The notes: generated from the letters alone by a model not told the origin. DNA of 64,000 bases from Takakia lepidozioides (GCA_030704615.1 CM060734.1:31140042-31204041); one strand, 5' to 3'. Shown: positions 1-10,924, counted from the first letter of the stretch. Numbers and translations: made by a program.

Positions 1-432
1 CCTCTCCTCAGTAGACTTGGCAGTCTTGCCGAGTCCAACTATCATCACATGTAGGGTTTGTAGTTCATGTTCAGGCTCAGCCACTCTGGTATGTAAAGGA
101 CGAATTTTCTCAGTAGAATCCTTTTGCTGCACTGTCAATAGTTCAAGTGCCTCTTGTGCGTGACCTGGCTGAGCTAATCCAGCCATCATCCCATTCCATG
201 AGATCACATCGCGCTTGGGCAATTTTGCAAACACTTCCCGTGCATCTTCCACACCCCCGCATTTGCAATACATGTTGACAAGGGCGTTCCCCATACTGAC
301 ATTTGACTGAAATCCAGCTCTAATGATGCCCTCATGGAGCTGCTTGCCTTGCTCTATCAACAATGGGCTGGAACATGCATTCAAGATGCACAAGAAAATG
401 ACCTTATCTGCCTTCACACCTTCTCTTTGCAT
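1..432 (-). pseudogene. PPR protein gene fragment (PLS type), truncated at its 5' end and running off the window
   Basis: The minus strand reads openly from an ATG at 432 to the window edge. It holds a recognisable PPR stretch: LCILNACSSPLLIEQGKQLH, then GNALVNMYCKCGGVEDAREVF, then KRDVISWNGMMAGLAQ. These are P/L/S-type helix pairs of organelle RNA-binding PPR proteins. An in-frame stop lies just upstream of the ATG, and the upstream DNA is ITS2, so the earlier repeats are missing. After about residue 100 the frame stays open but no longer looks like PPR (the segment around EPEHELQTLH), which may be a rearranged tail. I read it as a broken gene copy; a short functional gene cannot be excluded because the 3' end is outside the window. 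Confidence 0.7.
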
Positions 433-469
433 CAGATTCACTCGATTCACACAGTAAACTTATGCACCC

Positions 470-1000
470 AATTGTCAACCTCACCACGGCACCCGGACTC
501 TCTACATTTCAGCCGACCGACGGCTGCGCGTCGGACGGCCATCTCCACCCGACTCGCCCGCTCCGCCAGAGCGGAGTGGGGAGACGGTGGGTATCTCGAT
601 GACGCTCAGGCAGGCATGCCCTCGGGACAAGCCTCGGGCGCAACTTGCGTTCAAAGACTCGATGATTCGCGGAATTCTGCAATTCACATTACGTATCGCA
701 TTTCGCTGCGTTCTTCATCGTTGCAAGAGCCAAGATATCCGTTGCTGAGAGTAGTTACTAGTTTGCTACCTGCTCGCCTCCCGCGCCCTCCGCCGGGACG
801 GTGGGGCAGGGGGCGAGCCTGGCTCAGACCTGAGGTTGCTTCATCGTGCCTCCTCCCCCCTCCCCGGAGGGAGTGGAGAGAGTTGGGGTGGCCCCGTGCG
901 CACCTTGAAGGGGAGCAGGGGGAGGGGAGTGCCCACGACGCCCGGGCCGAAGCCGAGACGTTGGACCAGCACACCGGATTTACTTGAAGATGGGACCCTA
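470..1000 (-). other. Isolated rDNA fragment: partial ITS1, 5.8S, partial ITS2
   Basis: A GC-rich block surrounds a 5.8S gene on the minus strand. ITS1-like sequence lies at about 757-985 and ITS2-like sequence at about 480-596, including a GC-rich hairpin around 520-590. Neither the 18S 3' end nor the 26S 5' end is present. On one side the block abuts a PPR gene fragment and on the other ordinary AT-rich DNA. It is therefore a translocated piece of the 45S unit and not part of an rDNA array. Outer limits are approximate. Confidence 0.8.
597..756 (-). rRNA. 5.8S ribosomal RNA sequence (in an orphan rDNA fragment)
   Basis: The minus strand carries the universally conserved 5.8S core, including GATGAAGAACGCAGCGAAAT, CGATACGTAATGTGAATTGC and GAATCATCGAGTCTTTGAAC. 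The length of about 160 nt fits a plant 5.8S. With no flanking 18S or 26S and no Pol I promoter in view, it is most likely not expressed as rRNA. Confidence 0.88.
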
Positions 1001-1181
1001 TCAACCATCACCCTCAGGCTTGGCTCTATTGCACCCTTTCCTGCATCCCTATTGGTCCCTCCAATCGACTCTCTTTTTTCGACCTTCAAAACTTCTGCCA
1101 ACTGATGTTGAGTAAGTAGTAGAGCAAGCTGGACACTTTGGTGCTCAACATTATGTCATCTTTTTAATTTCAGACCAACAG

Positions 1182-1765
1182 GCACTAGCTCAGTTGGCTA
1201 GTGCACTCAGTGCCACCCACATGATTCTGGGGTCAAATCTCTCCCCCTTCCCTTGGGCGGTGTCCCATGCACCATGTACAAGCCTTCACCGCGAGGTTCC
1301 TGTGAAAGAGGTTATTTTCAGTGTTGGTCTGGTATATAGGTGAAGGACTGGTATATGCACTGGTATCAGTTTTTTCATACCAGCCACAATACCAGTACTC
1401 TGGTATGTATACTATACTAATTTATGTGTATATAATGCCTACATACTTGTACTTATATATATTTATTTCTTTATTTGTATTGTATTTGTTTTCACTTGAT
1501 ACTTGCTGTTTGATAAACTTGTAATTCAAGATGGCTTTGGAATGATACCAGAATTGATATCTGGTACCAGCCGGTGTTGTGGTCATGATACTCATACTCA
1601 TACCAATATTTAGAAACATATACATCCACCATTATATAGACCAGACTGGTATAAAAAATTTGTGATACGTTTGGTACCAGGACCAGTCTGGTATGTCCTG
1701 AACCTGATACCAGAACAACACTGGTTATTTTTTCCTCTCACTATAATTAAGGGGCCTGATTTGTG
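1182..1765 (+). mobile_element. tRNA-derived SINE, split by a hAT MITE
   Basis: The head resembles a tRNA. A perfect Pol III A box (TAGCTCAGTTGG, 1186-1197) is followed 32 bp later by a B-box-like GGGTCAAATCT (1230-1240). The 3' part (from about 1732, TTCCTCTCACTATAATTAAG) is also found in a second SINE on the minus strand near 45.95 kb, so the two share a family. The inserted MITE occupies 1319-1723; without it the SINE would be about 180 bp. The 3' end is approximate. Confidence 0.6.
1319..1723. mobile_element. hAT-type MITE, 405 bp, with 8-bp target duplication
   Basis: The ends are inverted repeats: CAGTGTTGGTCTGGTAT on the left, and the reverse complement of the right end is CAGTGTTGTTCTGGTAT (one mismatch in 17). 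The flanks are a perfect 8-bp direct repeat, GTTATTTT, at 1311-1318 and 1724-1731. An 8-bp duplication plus a CAG-starting terminus is the signature of hAT elements. The interior is non-coding and packed with CTGGTAT/ATACCAG motifs, which may be subterminal transposase-binding sites. It sits inside a SINE. Confidence 0.9.
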
Positions 1766-1773
1766 AGCTGTCG

Positions 1774-2130
1774 CTCCCAGCTGTTTCCCAATGTTTCCAA
1801 ATGCCGATTTGTTCATTGCTGAGTTGAAATGATTAAAAGTTGTCCATGCACATGAGCTCATGGAAGTTTGATCTCCCTCGCGACCAACATATTCTACTGC
1901 AGAAGCACAATGCTGCTAACGTTTTGACTGCAATTTATCGCAATGTAAATCACTGCAGGATAATTTACATTAGGGTAATTCATACCCTTAGCTGAGGGTA
2001 GAAGCCGGTCGTGGTGCTATGTAAGGGGTAGTTCTGTGCTTGGCAACGGAATGATGATGTTCCATGTGACACCTGTTACATACCCACTTTTCTAGCCCTG
2101 CCACCTCGTTATTCTTGCCACATGGGCGCT
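1774..2130. other. Intergenic stretch with no recognised feature
   Basis: AT-rich sequence between the SINE and dispersed repeat A. Short open frames exist but none has a domain or codon pattern that I can support. Confidence 0.5.
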
Positions 2131-2222
2131 GGGTAAAATTTATATGTGGCCCATCCTCGGCACCAACTCCCAAGCCATTTCAGGATATGGCGATTTTGGA
2201 AAATTGGAAAAAGAAAAAACAC
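2131..2222 (+). repeat. Dispersed repeat A, copy 1 (unoccupied by MITE)
   Basis: The segment starting GGGTAAAATTTATATGTGGC and ending TATGGCGATTTTGGAAAA plus an A-rich AACACTG stretch matches 54934-55155 on the same strand. The second copy is interrupted by a hAT MITE exactly where this copy is continuous, so this copy shows the pre-insertion state. The family identity is unknown. Confidence 0.7.
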
Positions 2223-2307
2223 TGCTCTCCACACATAACATTTAAAGAGGGTCACCTGTATCAAGACTATGTATTGATTTCAAGAGTAGCAGAAGCAGAA
2301 TACAGAA

Positions 2308-2800
2308 TACCTAACATCCTTGCACAAATTTGTCTTAAAGGCACTTGGAGGTGGATCAGCTGTGAATAGGGTGTTTATTTCACGTTATTAAAATTTATCA
2401 TGAACAAGCATGTTCAGTATCGATTCCCCAGCTCTAAGATCTTGGCGAAGATCGGAGAACAAGCCACTGCATGCACAAGGCTCAGCGGGCAATCGAGACA
2501 CAATGATGCTGTTCTCTGAACAACTATCAGCTGTATCTAATTACTGCAGAGCTCTCAAACTATTCACAACTATTCTAACACGAAAAATTCGAAGAAGCTG
2601 CCTGCAATCTCAAGTAACCCCTGACAACATTAACGTCGGCCTCCAAGAATTTTCCACGTTTCAAGATTTCCACTTCTTAAATGCAGAGCTCCAGCCAGCG
2701 GCACTGCATTATGTGGGTCGATGCATCCATTTAGTGTGGGACGGTGTATCCTGCACAGAAACGTTCTTTGATTAATGAACACGGGACGAGCTACAAGTTT
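2308..2800 (+). repeat. Long inverted repeat, arm 1
   Basis: About 490 bp here matches the reverse complement of 15283-15739 with small indels and substitutions. Shared landmarks include CAGCTGTGAATAGGGT, GGCGAAGATCGGAGAACAAG, GGGCAATCGAGACACAATGA, TAACCCCTGACAAC and TATCCTGCACAGAAAC. No reading frame is conserved between the two arms, so it looks like a non-coding dispersed element or a segmental duplication. It lies downstream of the lipid-transfer-like gene. Confidence 0.8.
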
Positions 2801-3170
2801 CTCTCCTGAATTCAATGACAAAAGCTTCAGAAATTCAGACTCGAGTGAACAACAAACTGGAACTTTCACAAGAGCGTATACATGTAATGTATTTAAGCAC
2901 AAGTAGCTAGGCTCAAGCCCGTCTTACTGCTCCATCTCGCAAAGTTATTACAGTAAGTTCGCCAAACAGACATGAGGACGAGAGATTGACGTCTATAGTG
3001 GCACCTATCGGATGTGTGCATGGACAGCACACACAACTTTTAGCCAGAGCTTACTGTGGAATATGTAGGTACTTCAATTGCACGGACGATTTCCCAAACT
3101 AGCTACAGGAGCCAGCTTCACCGGATCTATGACTGGTCCTATAAGAACCTTGCGCTAAGATGTACGAGTG

Positions 3171-3524
3171 CTATTCATAATATATACGTGGAAAAGAGTC
3201 TAGAGACTCACGACCGCATCTGAATCCAGCCAGGTCGTATCGGTGGCATCTCTTGGGAAGCTGCAGAGCATTGCTGACCATGTGCCCGGGGTAGCTTCCA
3301 GACATCAGCTCCCGACATAAGCACTGCTTGTTGACGTGCCTCACAGCACTGCAGCAGCTGGAGGTCGGAACACCAACATGCGCCCCTACCACAGCGCTGT
3401 AGCACGGCAATAGGGAGTTGAGGTTGCAGTGCGGTGCCGCGTGTCTTGCACTGGCTTGGGACGCCATGGCCAGCACAGCCAGCAGGCAGAAGCCGAGAGC
3501 AGCGACGCGTTTGTTCCCCTCCAT
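3171..3524 (-). CDS. Secreted non-specific lipid-transfer-like protein (8-cysteine motif)
   Basis: The product is 117 residues. Residues 1-26 form a signal peptide (a basic start, then a hydrophobic core AALGFCLLAVLAMA, then a small-residue cleavage site before RHAAPHC). The mature part has the plant 8-cysteine fold in order: C33, C41, C57-C58, C68-x-C70, C93, C103, including LLPCYSAVVG and the PTSSCCSAV block. Proteins of this family carry lipids or act in cuticle, defence or signalling outside the cell; which role applies here cannot be told. Family members usually have about 90-120 residues, so this is complete. A GTGAGT near the last cysteine could be a splice donor near the 3' end, as in many plant homologues, so the last dozen residues are uncertain. 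The start was chosen because it gives the signal peptide. Confidence 0.85.
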   Translation of the reverse strand: MEGNKRVAALGFCLLAVLAMASQASARHAAPHCNLNSLLPCYSAVVGAHVGVPTSSCCSAVRHVNKQCLCRELMSGSYPGHMVSNALQLPKRCHRYDLAGFRCGRESLDSFPRIYYE

Positions 3525-3687
3525 CTGTGATGAGCGGTAGAGTGCAGAGAGCGTTTCTTATACAACAAGAGAAGGAGTCTGGACGTGTCCTTGCTACCAA
3601 GAAACTTGAGCGCGAGCTTGAGCGCAGTGAACTATAAGCCGCTACGGTTGTTGCTGCAGTGAGGAAGAGCAGGGCGACGTGGTGGTG

Positions 3688-3695
3688 TTTATATA
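3688..3695 (-). promoter_or_regulatory. TATA box of the lipid-transfer-like gene
   Basis: The minus strand reads TATATAAA followed by CACC, which would place the start of transcription near 3660 with a 5' leader of about 135 nt. A weaker TATAAGAA lies at 3555-3562, but it would put the start almost on the ATG. Confidence 0.5.
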
Positions 3696-3934
3696 CGTCT
3701 CGACGCTTACCCACCTCCGAATGTAGAGGTTCCATTTGATCATAAATATCAGAAGGCAGGCTGCGGCGGAGTGGGTGAGTGAAAGTTGGCAACGATCCAG
3801 AACGAGTCGAGATAGAACTTCCGTGTTCAGAAGTCGGATCACCCACTTGCTCTCAAGTAGCCGTTTCAAATTATTGTCTTTCTATACACAAGTTTCATAA
3901 ACCACAATCAACATTGTGGCCCCCGAAGAAAAAT

Positions 3935-4105
3935 GTGATCAGAATTCCTGCAACTCTTGATGCCTTCATTCAAATTCGAGCCCAAAAAAGATATGTTGTA
4001 AAGGTCAAAATGCTGTTCAAGAGGTCTTCGAATTCAAATTTAGCAGCCCTGTCATAATGCCTGCACCCACTTCTTGTGCACTGACTTCCATACAACGGGA
4101 TCGTC
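3935..4105 (-). pseudogene. 3' end and 3' UTR remnant of a PPR gene
   Basis: The minus strand matches the plus strand at 13911-14060, where it follows a PPR reading frame. Shared blocks are GCAGG followed by TTATGACAGGGCTGCTAAAT, a TTTACAACAT-type stretch and TTTTTGGGCTCGAA with TTGAATGAAGG. Only the last few codons and the trailing region are left here, so it is a severed gene tail. Confidence 0.55.
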
Positions 4106-4404
4106 TCAAAACTTTGGACTACCGCACCGGATTATAGCTGGCCTCCGTTGAAGATGGACCCTCTAGCACATAATGTTTAAGTTATACTACAGGTACGGTG
4201 GGATCGCCACATGTTAGGGGTTTATAAATTATCATATGTTTGTGGATGGAAAGTTATGTTCTTGACAACCAGCTCCGTGCATGTACTAGCTCTCCCACTG
4301 ATGAAGTCACGTAACTAAGATTGAATAAGGAATTAGGAAGCTTTCAGAGAAACTTCATAACTTGCACAGTAATGCAGAGGCTCTTCTTGGCTCAAGATTA
4401 CTTA

Positions 4405-4587
4405 ACTAGTGCCATTTGGAATCCATAGATCCTACGATGCAGATGTTTGTAATAAATATCAGACTCTTTGTACAACTGGTAGACCTAGCACGGACTAGTG
4501 CCATTTGGAATCCATAGAACCTACGATGCAGATGTTTGTAATAAATACCAGACTCTTTGTACAACTGGTAGACCTAGCACGGACTAG
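4405..4587. repeat. Tandem duplication, 2 copies of 89 bp
   Basis: Each copy runs from ACTAGTGCCATTTGGAATCC to CTAGCACGG. I see only two differences between the copies (GATCC/GAACC and ATATC/ATACC), which suggests a recent event. Confidence 0.9.
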
Positions 4588-7128
4588 AAATGGTCTTCGA
4601 AACTATGTTCATATGTATATGAAGTAGACAGGTCTGGCATTTGCTCATCAAGTGCCAATTTCAACGATTGATGTAGATATATGTGAACTCATATTGGAAA
4701 ATTCCTTGTACATAAACACAAGTGTTGAATTGGGTTGATTATGCGAGCTCTAGTTGAGGAAAGTGTAGTATGTGTTGGAGGATTGTGATGTTTTGATATG
4801 GGCCATGAATGGAGTCGAAAGTAGTATAAACCAACTGAGATAAAATCTAACTTTGAGCTCTAGATCTATCTTTCACCATGAGTTTCAAAACGTACATTAG
4901 CGTGTTGGTGGGTTGGAGGTTATGCCTAAGCACTTGCCGTAGTCTTCCTAAGCGAGCTTTCATGTTCTGCGAGGCCTGAATCGGATCCGCACTTCAGCAA
5001 GCTTACCGTCTTACGGGCAATATGTTCATCTGCATAACACAGCTACATATCTAGACTGGAATTACCTAGCTTGAATTGAGCTTGAAATTCGTGGATCTAT
5101 ACAAAAATATGTAAGTACTGCTGTCCAGAGTTGACAATTTGCGGCATTCATAAGGGTTGTCCAATGTCTTCAGGAACATTCTTTGATTTGTGTATACAAA
5201 CTTGTGCATTTGATCGTTGTTTTCCCTGGATCCGAGCTCTAAATCGTCATTGTAGTGCCAAGCAAGTTTGAACTCTCAGCACCCAGTAACTACTTTGAGA
5301 TTAGGGATATGGAGATTACTGCAGCCTAAGATCGAAAGGCCTAAAGTTGGAGGGCGTTCCAGAAAAATTCCCTTGCACACAATGCTTTGACTTGTAGTCA
5401 GTTCTATTTTGCGAACAGGGAATAAAATTTTATTGAAATCATACTGGAAATCCAGTGAAGAAACGTGAATATAAGAAGTTTGCTTGGAAGTTGAAAACCG
5501 CGTTTGTGCACATTATGCATAAACGGTGCGCAAGCAGTGCCAAAGCTCAACGGGCAAGCGCACTTGTGGCCATATTGAACCATCCTTAGAACCGCAGCTG
5601 AAACTATGCAAACATTCACACCTATAAAGAAACTTGACATCTGTCCTTGGAATTTCAAACAAATAACCCAATCCCCAATGGAGCTCACAGATCTCTTTCT
5701 TCCATCCTGTCCCCGGAGCATCTTGAGCTCTCACTTAATCGACTGTAGCTTTGGCCGACTCCAAGTGCTGACATTTTAGTGGGGAACTTTTTTTGGTTTT
5801 AGCTCCTGTTTGGAGAGCAGGCTGGAAATTATCTTTGACCCAGAAAAAATTATAATCTATTTTATTTTTGCTGGGTGTTTGGCCTCCATATTGGGAATGT
5901 GTGGTAGCAATGGGCCATGTCCCCAAAATTATTAACCCCTAAACGCCTTATTGAAATGATAGATAATCTCATCCATAATTCTAGGTTTCATATGATATGG
6001 TGAATAGACACAACTCTTGAAGTATCAAGGGTTAGGGTTACACCGATTGGTCAACTGGAAGGTTACAACGGTTAGTTTGAAAAGTTGTGCTAAGTTCTTT
6101 GTCTTCTTCGTAGAGTATAAGCCTTAAGAAACATTAATGGGTAAGTGCAAATCCCATTTTAGGGGGATATGGATGGAACGAATCAAAAAATTGTGAGGGT
6201 CTTCCCGACTTGATTGAAAACATTGGAACCGTTCCGTTTTCAAAAAAAAAAACCCAATTTTTTCTTAAAATAAGAAAGGTGGCGAAGTGTTGAAATTAGT
6301 GCAATGTGTTGATCACTCCCCTCCGGATCACTACAAAAGAGGTATACCCAATTCTTGTCCAAAAACTCTAAACAATTAGGAGAAGCTGTCCAACATCATG
6401 ATGAGATACATTCTTATGAAAATTGGGTTGGACAAGCCATTTAGGAATCTCGATAAGATTTGTGATTTTGTTTTTCTATATTGCAAAGGTTACATAATAT
6501 TTTAATACTCGTAAAATGGTTATAAGATTCCAGTTTTTATTAGAAAACATCATGAAATTAAATGTGGAGGTAATCGATATAATTACGAACATGATTGAGC
6601 GGCATATCCACCTCTAGTTTAGTAACGAATAAAAAAGTAGTCGCGGTGCAGAATTTTCATTTCTGCATAGGCGTGGAGGTGGCTACAAAATGTTTGGGGA
6701 TAAGTCGAGAGGTGGTGACTATTAGAATGTCCATCTAGATCCTACCTGGCTACATGTTCGTTGAGCTACCGTACAATATGGTGATTTTTTCACAGCATGT
6801 ATATATTGCACGGGCGACACATCTAGAAATGTGGGCAGAATAGCCATAGCCCATGTATTGTCGAAAACTGGCTATGATGAAAACACCAAGGTAGCATTTC
6901 AGGCACCATAGCCCAATGGGGGATGGGCCGCGGTGGCGACAGCCTGCGCCTCCAGCCCGTCAAACCCTGGCGATTCGGCACACATGGCACGGCGCGGTGC
7001 CACATGGCACAAATTGTATTTTTTTAATATTTTTAAACTTAAAATAATTAAAATAAAATAAAACATTATAAAAAACTTGATAAATAGCATCCCATCACGT
7101 GGCGCAGTGCGGAATACATCCATGAGTA
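4588..7128. other. Gene-free stretch with no recognised feature
   Basis: AT-rich intergenic DNA. Open frames of 60-105 residues on the minus strand (for example 5404-5721) show no domain, no splice-supported neighbours and no family resemblance. A CACTACAAAAG string at 6330 resembles a CACTA terminus but has no visible partner. Confidence 0.5.
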
Positions 7129-8385
7129 CACTACCTTTTTGAAGTCATGGTCGTGACTTTTCAAATTGGCAGAGTCATATGTATGACGTTTTATGGTCAA
7201 TGTTTCTTTGAGTCATGGTTTTAGTCATGAAATCCATGACTTAAGAATATAAAGTGTCATGAAAACCATTTGTTGGCGTAATGTCTAACCCCAAAGAATG
7301 GGAAATAGAATGCAACGAGTAATCTTTCCAAGACAGACTTTAGATTCAGATGCTCCATAAAGATAATTTGAACTCTAGAACATCTTACATGATAAATTTC
7401 AACAGAGAATACCACATGAGTTGTAACACATTGAATATTTACGTTTCGTAAGCGAAACATTATCGATCCAGCTGAGAAATACCAACAATATGTCTGCAAG
7501 ACTCTTCAATCAACTAATGACTAAGACTAAATCTTCATAATGACAATAATCACAACATTAGACAATGTCAAATTTCACAAGTGAAACAAATTATTTTTGT
7601 AAGAAATGCATATGACTTTATTGTACCGAATGAGATATGTATATTTTTTCTACAGTAATTTCGTAGGCGAAATTATGCAAAGATATGGGCGTCAGTTTCA
7701 GATGACTTCTCAAATAACCATCTTTAACTTACCTACTGCATTACAAATTGGTCTCTTCGAAATGGGCTAGAACTCTCCCATCCGTTGGTGATATGTTCTC
7801 ACACCATTTATAGAGGAACCTATGCAAGGTGATCACGCTAGCACACAACTGCATCTCAAGTGTTGTACTTTGAGACTGAAAATGGACACAAGGCATATTG
7901 GTTTTTGCTATTTAAAAGGTCACGAAGATTCTAGAGAGTGGTTATTTAAAGGAGGTGGGAGAAACTTTTGCCAGAGTCTCTCCTTTTGTTAGAATTCAAT
8001 CATGTCGTGTTCTATGAGAATGTCCTGAGAATGATGTCATGGCTAAGCGAAAGCCGACTCGGGGAGACATCATCATTAAGATTGTCTGCGAACTAGTGTA
8101 CGAGTCCATCAGGGTTGCACACTGAAGTGACGTCACGTCGCGTTAGGCACATCGGATCCGACATTGACGTGGCCATACGTCACGTCAGTCTTATATATAA
8201 AATAAAATAAAAATAAGAGATAAAAAATATCTGTCACATAAGCTTTAAAAAGAACGAAAACAATCATATGTCAATGGAAAAAAACCAGAAAACTGTCTCG
8301 TTCGCTAATAAATTATATATATTTTAGAAATATATTTAATTTGATTTAAATGCCATATATTTTGAGATTATTCAAAATAAAATTA
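7129..8385. other. Gene-free stretch, possible transposon subterminal DNA at its left
   Basis: It starts with CACTACCTTTTTGAAGTCAT and then shows several GTCATG/CATGAC inverted motifs up to about 7260. That could be a CACTA-type end, but no matching 3-bp target duplication was found. Around 8130-8185 there is a cluster of TGACGT/ACGTCA sites. The rest shows nothing. Confidence 0.3.
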
Positions 8386-8845
8386 CGACCGCGAGCGCCA
8401 GCGGTCCAACATTTCTAATTTATCTAAATTATATTGGGACCACTAGTGCTGGTGATCCCGCCATTATATATTTTTAAATATGTACTAAATAAATTAGGAC
8501 CGCAAGTAGTGGTAATCCCGCTATATATTTATAAAATATATTAACTTAAAAAAAGACCGCCAATTTTGGTGATCCCATTATATTAAAAATATGTATTAAA
8601 TAAATAGGGACCGCCAGCACAAGCGGTCCCGATATATTTTAAAAATTAACAATTGACATTGGGACCCCCAGCGATGGCAGTCCCGACATATTTTAAAGAA
8701 TAAATGAATTTAAATTCTAGCGGTCCCATATCATATTTCGAAGATATATTAAATATGAATTGGGACCACCAGGACTGGCGGTCCCATATATTTTAAGAAT
8801 ATAGTAATATAACTTGGGGCCGTGGTTAGTTGGTCTTAGGTAGTG
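8386..8845. mobile_element. CACTA-like transposon end with hairpin subterminal repeats
   Basis: About nine degenerate units occur at roughly 54-bp spacing (starts near 8386, 8436, 8496, 8554, 8607, 8661, 8712, 8762 and 8816). Each unit is a palindrome of the type GGGACCGCCAG...CTGGCGGTCCC, and AT-rich spacers separate the units. The block ends in GGTCTTAGGTAGTG, so the outward-read terminus is CACTACCTAAGACC. CACTA (En/Spm) elements have a CACTA terminus with arrays of short repeats just inside it. No transposase is visible and the opposite end was not identified, so this is a truncated or partial element. Confidence 0.6.
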
Positions 8846-10380
8846 CAGAAGAAGAAGCTTGGAGGGCTGGGTGTGATCAACCCTCAGGTTCAGATTATGG
8901 CACTATTGGCCAAATGGGTTCCTCGTATTTTCACTCACATTTCTTCTCCCTGGAGCATAATTGTTAGAAACCATATCATGGATTATATCCCTTCCAGCTC
9001 TCATCCCTGGCCACCTTCTCTTAAATGGATAGTGCAGGGTTACCCTTCCAGATCTGTCAAAGTGGGCTCAAGGGCGTGGCAATCGATCTGGGATGTCTGG
9101 CTTTGTATGAGGCCCTACCTGGTGCAAAGAATTACAGCCCTTGCTGAAGAGGCACTTAGGCAACCACTTTTCCTCAATTATAACTCGGTTTGAAAACGGT
9201 GTCCCTCTCCCGAAAGACTCTGTCACCCAGGACCTTCCATCCCGTGCAGCCACAGACGCTTGGAACTCGATTGTTGATGAAATTCCATCTTCCTGGATCG
9301 TCTTTTAACATCTTTGCCAAGTAACCAAGATCATCTCCATGCCTGGTATGGTTCCATGAGAACACAACCTCATTTTGCTTTTTTGGCGTTGTTTCGACAG
9401 AACGCAGTCTTACAGGGGTGGAGATTTAATGTGGGACCCTTTGGCTCTCTCCACTCTCCTACCAATACAGAGGCCAAACAAGAAGAGCTCACTCCCATCA
9501 TAATCTATTGTGCGATCTCTGGGCAAATCAATCCGTTGCTCCTTGTCAATATTCAACATTATTGTAACTCCTTCTGCCGGTTCTTGAAAGCTCCCCTTAG
9601 TTCTCTTCAATTTGACCCCGGTAAATGGGAGTGGATGACAAAAAAACATGATCCTTTTTTTGCCTATTCGATAAAGAAATGGTACTCCCTGCTTATCCTC
9701 CAGAACTCCCTGGATGCCAAACTTTCCCATAAATGGAGGCACTTGTTCGCTGAGCCTATTGCCTGGAAACCGATTTGGAATGATGTTTGGAAGAAATAAA
9801 GGGCTGCTAAGATCTGTGGTTTTCTATGGAGGCTTGTGAATAGAATCCTCCATGTTACTCACCTCTCTGCTGATTCCCTCTCCATGTGTCAACTTTGTTC
9901 TTCAACGGTTCTGAAAACTCTGGAGCACTTGTTCTGCAATTGTCCTGTTGCCTCCTTCATTTGGGATAAAGTTGCTTGTTTCTATGCCTGCTGGGGCAAT
10001 GATTTTCCTCGTACCCCATCTGTTATCCTGCTTAATTACTACAATGGTTCGTTGTGGTCTTCATGTCCAATCTGGGCTGCTCTTCGTGCTCATATTTTAT
10101 GGCAATTATGGAAAACTTGGTGTTCATTTTTGTTTGATGATGTTATGCCCACAGCCAGAGTCATCTTTTTTAGAGCTCACTCGGACTTATAGTCTGAAGC
10201 TCGCAAAGTGTGGGAGTGCCTATGTGCAGCCTTTTACAGATGGAATGAAGAAAAGCGACAACAATCACTTGCGCAATTGGATGCTTCATGGGGAAAGGGA
10301 GGCGTCTTCTGCATCAGGGTTGCCGAGCTTCGAATTGCATGGTGCAACACCCTCCCTGCATGTTGGGAGTTCCGTTAGTG
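8846..10380 (+). pseudogene. LINE (non-LTR retrotransposon) 3' part, decayed
   Basis: The first block reads KKKLGGLGVINPQVQIMALL and continues as the region after reverse transcriptase in plant L1-type LINEs. A zinc-knuckle-like zf-RVT segment follows near 9880-9970 (C-x2-C with later H and C; LEHLFCNCPVASFIWDK). The reading frame shifts near 9175 and there are in-frame stops near 9306 and 9797, so no protein is made. Translation continues in scattered frames to about 10378. The catalytic reverse transcriptase domain is absent; the left end abuts the CACTA-like terminus. Confidence 0.85.
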
Positions 10381-10924
10381 CAAGGCTTCTCCCTGCTGAA
10401 GGTGAAGAGTAGAAGGTAAACTGGCGTTATCAGCGCCGTAGTTACATGAAGACTAAATCTAGAGTTCACCTCTCCTTTGAGCCATCCCTTAAGCACTGAT
10501 AGGCTTTGCATCTTGGATCCCTGTAGCTCTCTGATAGGACCAGCCTCTTGAACTCGCAGTATCTCCTTGTTGGTCTTATGGCTTTCTAGCAAGGTTATTT
10601 TTTCCTTGCCTGTCTCATTTCTCTGTTATAATAATATTTTTTAGGGCTTCTATACCTTTTATTATATTTATATATATATTTGTTTATATTTATTGGGAAC
10701 CTCCTAATGTTTTTAAAAATCAAAATATTTATTTTCAGTAATATAATTTCACTTCATCAGTCGGTTTGACTCATTACGTGTTCTGAAGGTTAATTACGTG
10801 CAGTAAAAATTAAAAATGGAAAAAAAAATTATATTCAGTAATGTTGGTTTTTGAGGTGACGTGACGCAGGTCGGGAACGTGACTTCCGACTTGACACTGA
10901 CGTGTTCACTCTTGTAATTGTGTG
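10381..10924. other. Intergenic stretch with no gene
   Basis: AT-rich sequence. A small block at 10855-10910 (GTGACGTGACG ... TCCGAC ... TGACGTG) resembles 8130-8175 and may be related transposon DNA. Confidence 0.3.

Noticed and set aside
597-756. C-to-T and G-to-A differences in 5.8S as proof of methylation decay
   Set aside because: Changes such as CTCAGC and TCTTGGCTCTTGC also occur in normal 5.8S of non-flowering land plants, so they do not show decay.
963-4165. Similarity of GGACCAGCACACCGGATT and GGACTACCGCACCGGATT as a repeat
   Set aside because: Too short and interrupted to separate from chance.
5404-5734. Minus-strand ORFs of 105 and 73 residues
   Set aside because: No domain, signal or splice context; two frames overlap equally well, as expected by chance.
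7129-8845. A complete CACTA element from 7129 to 8845
   Set aside because: Both ends start CACTACCT, but they diverge at once, their subterminal motifs differ and the adjoining 3-bp sequences (GTA and CAG) do not match.
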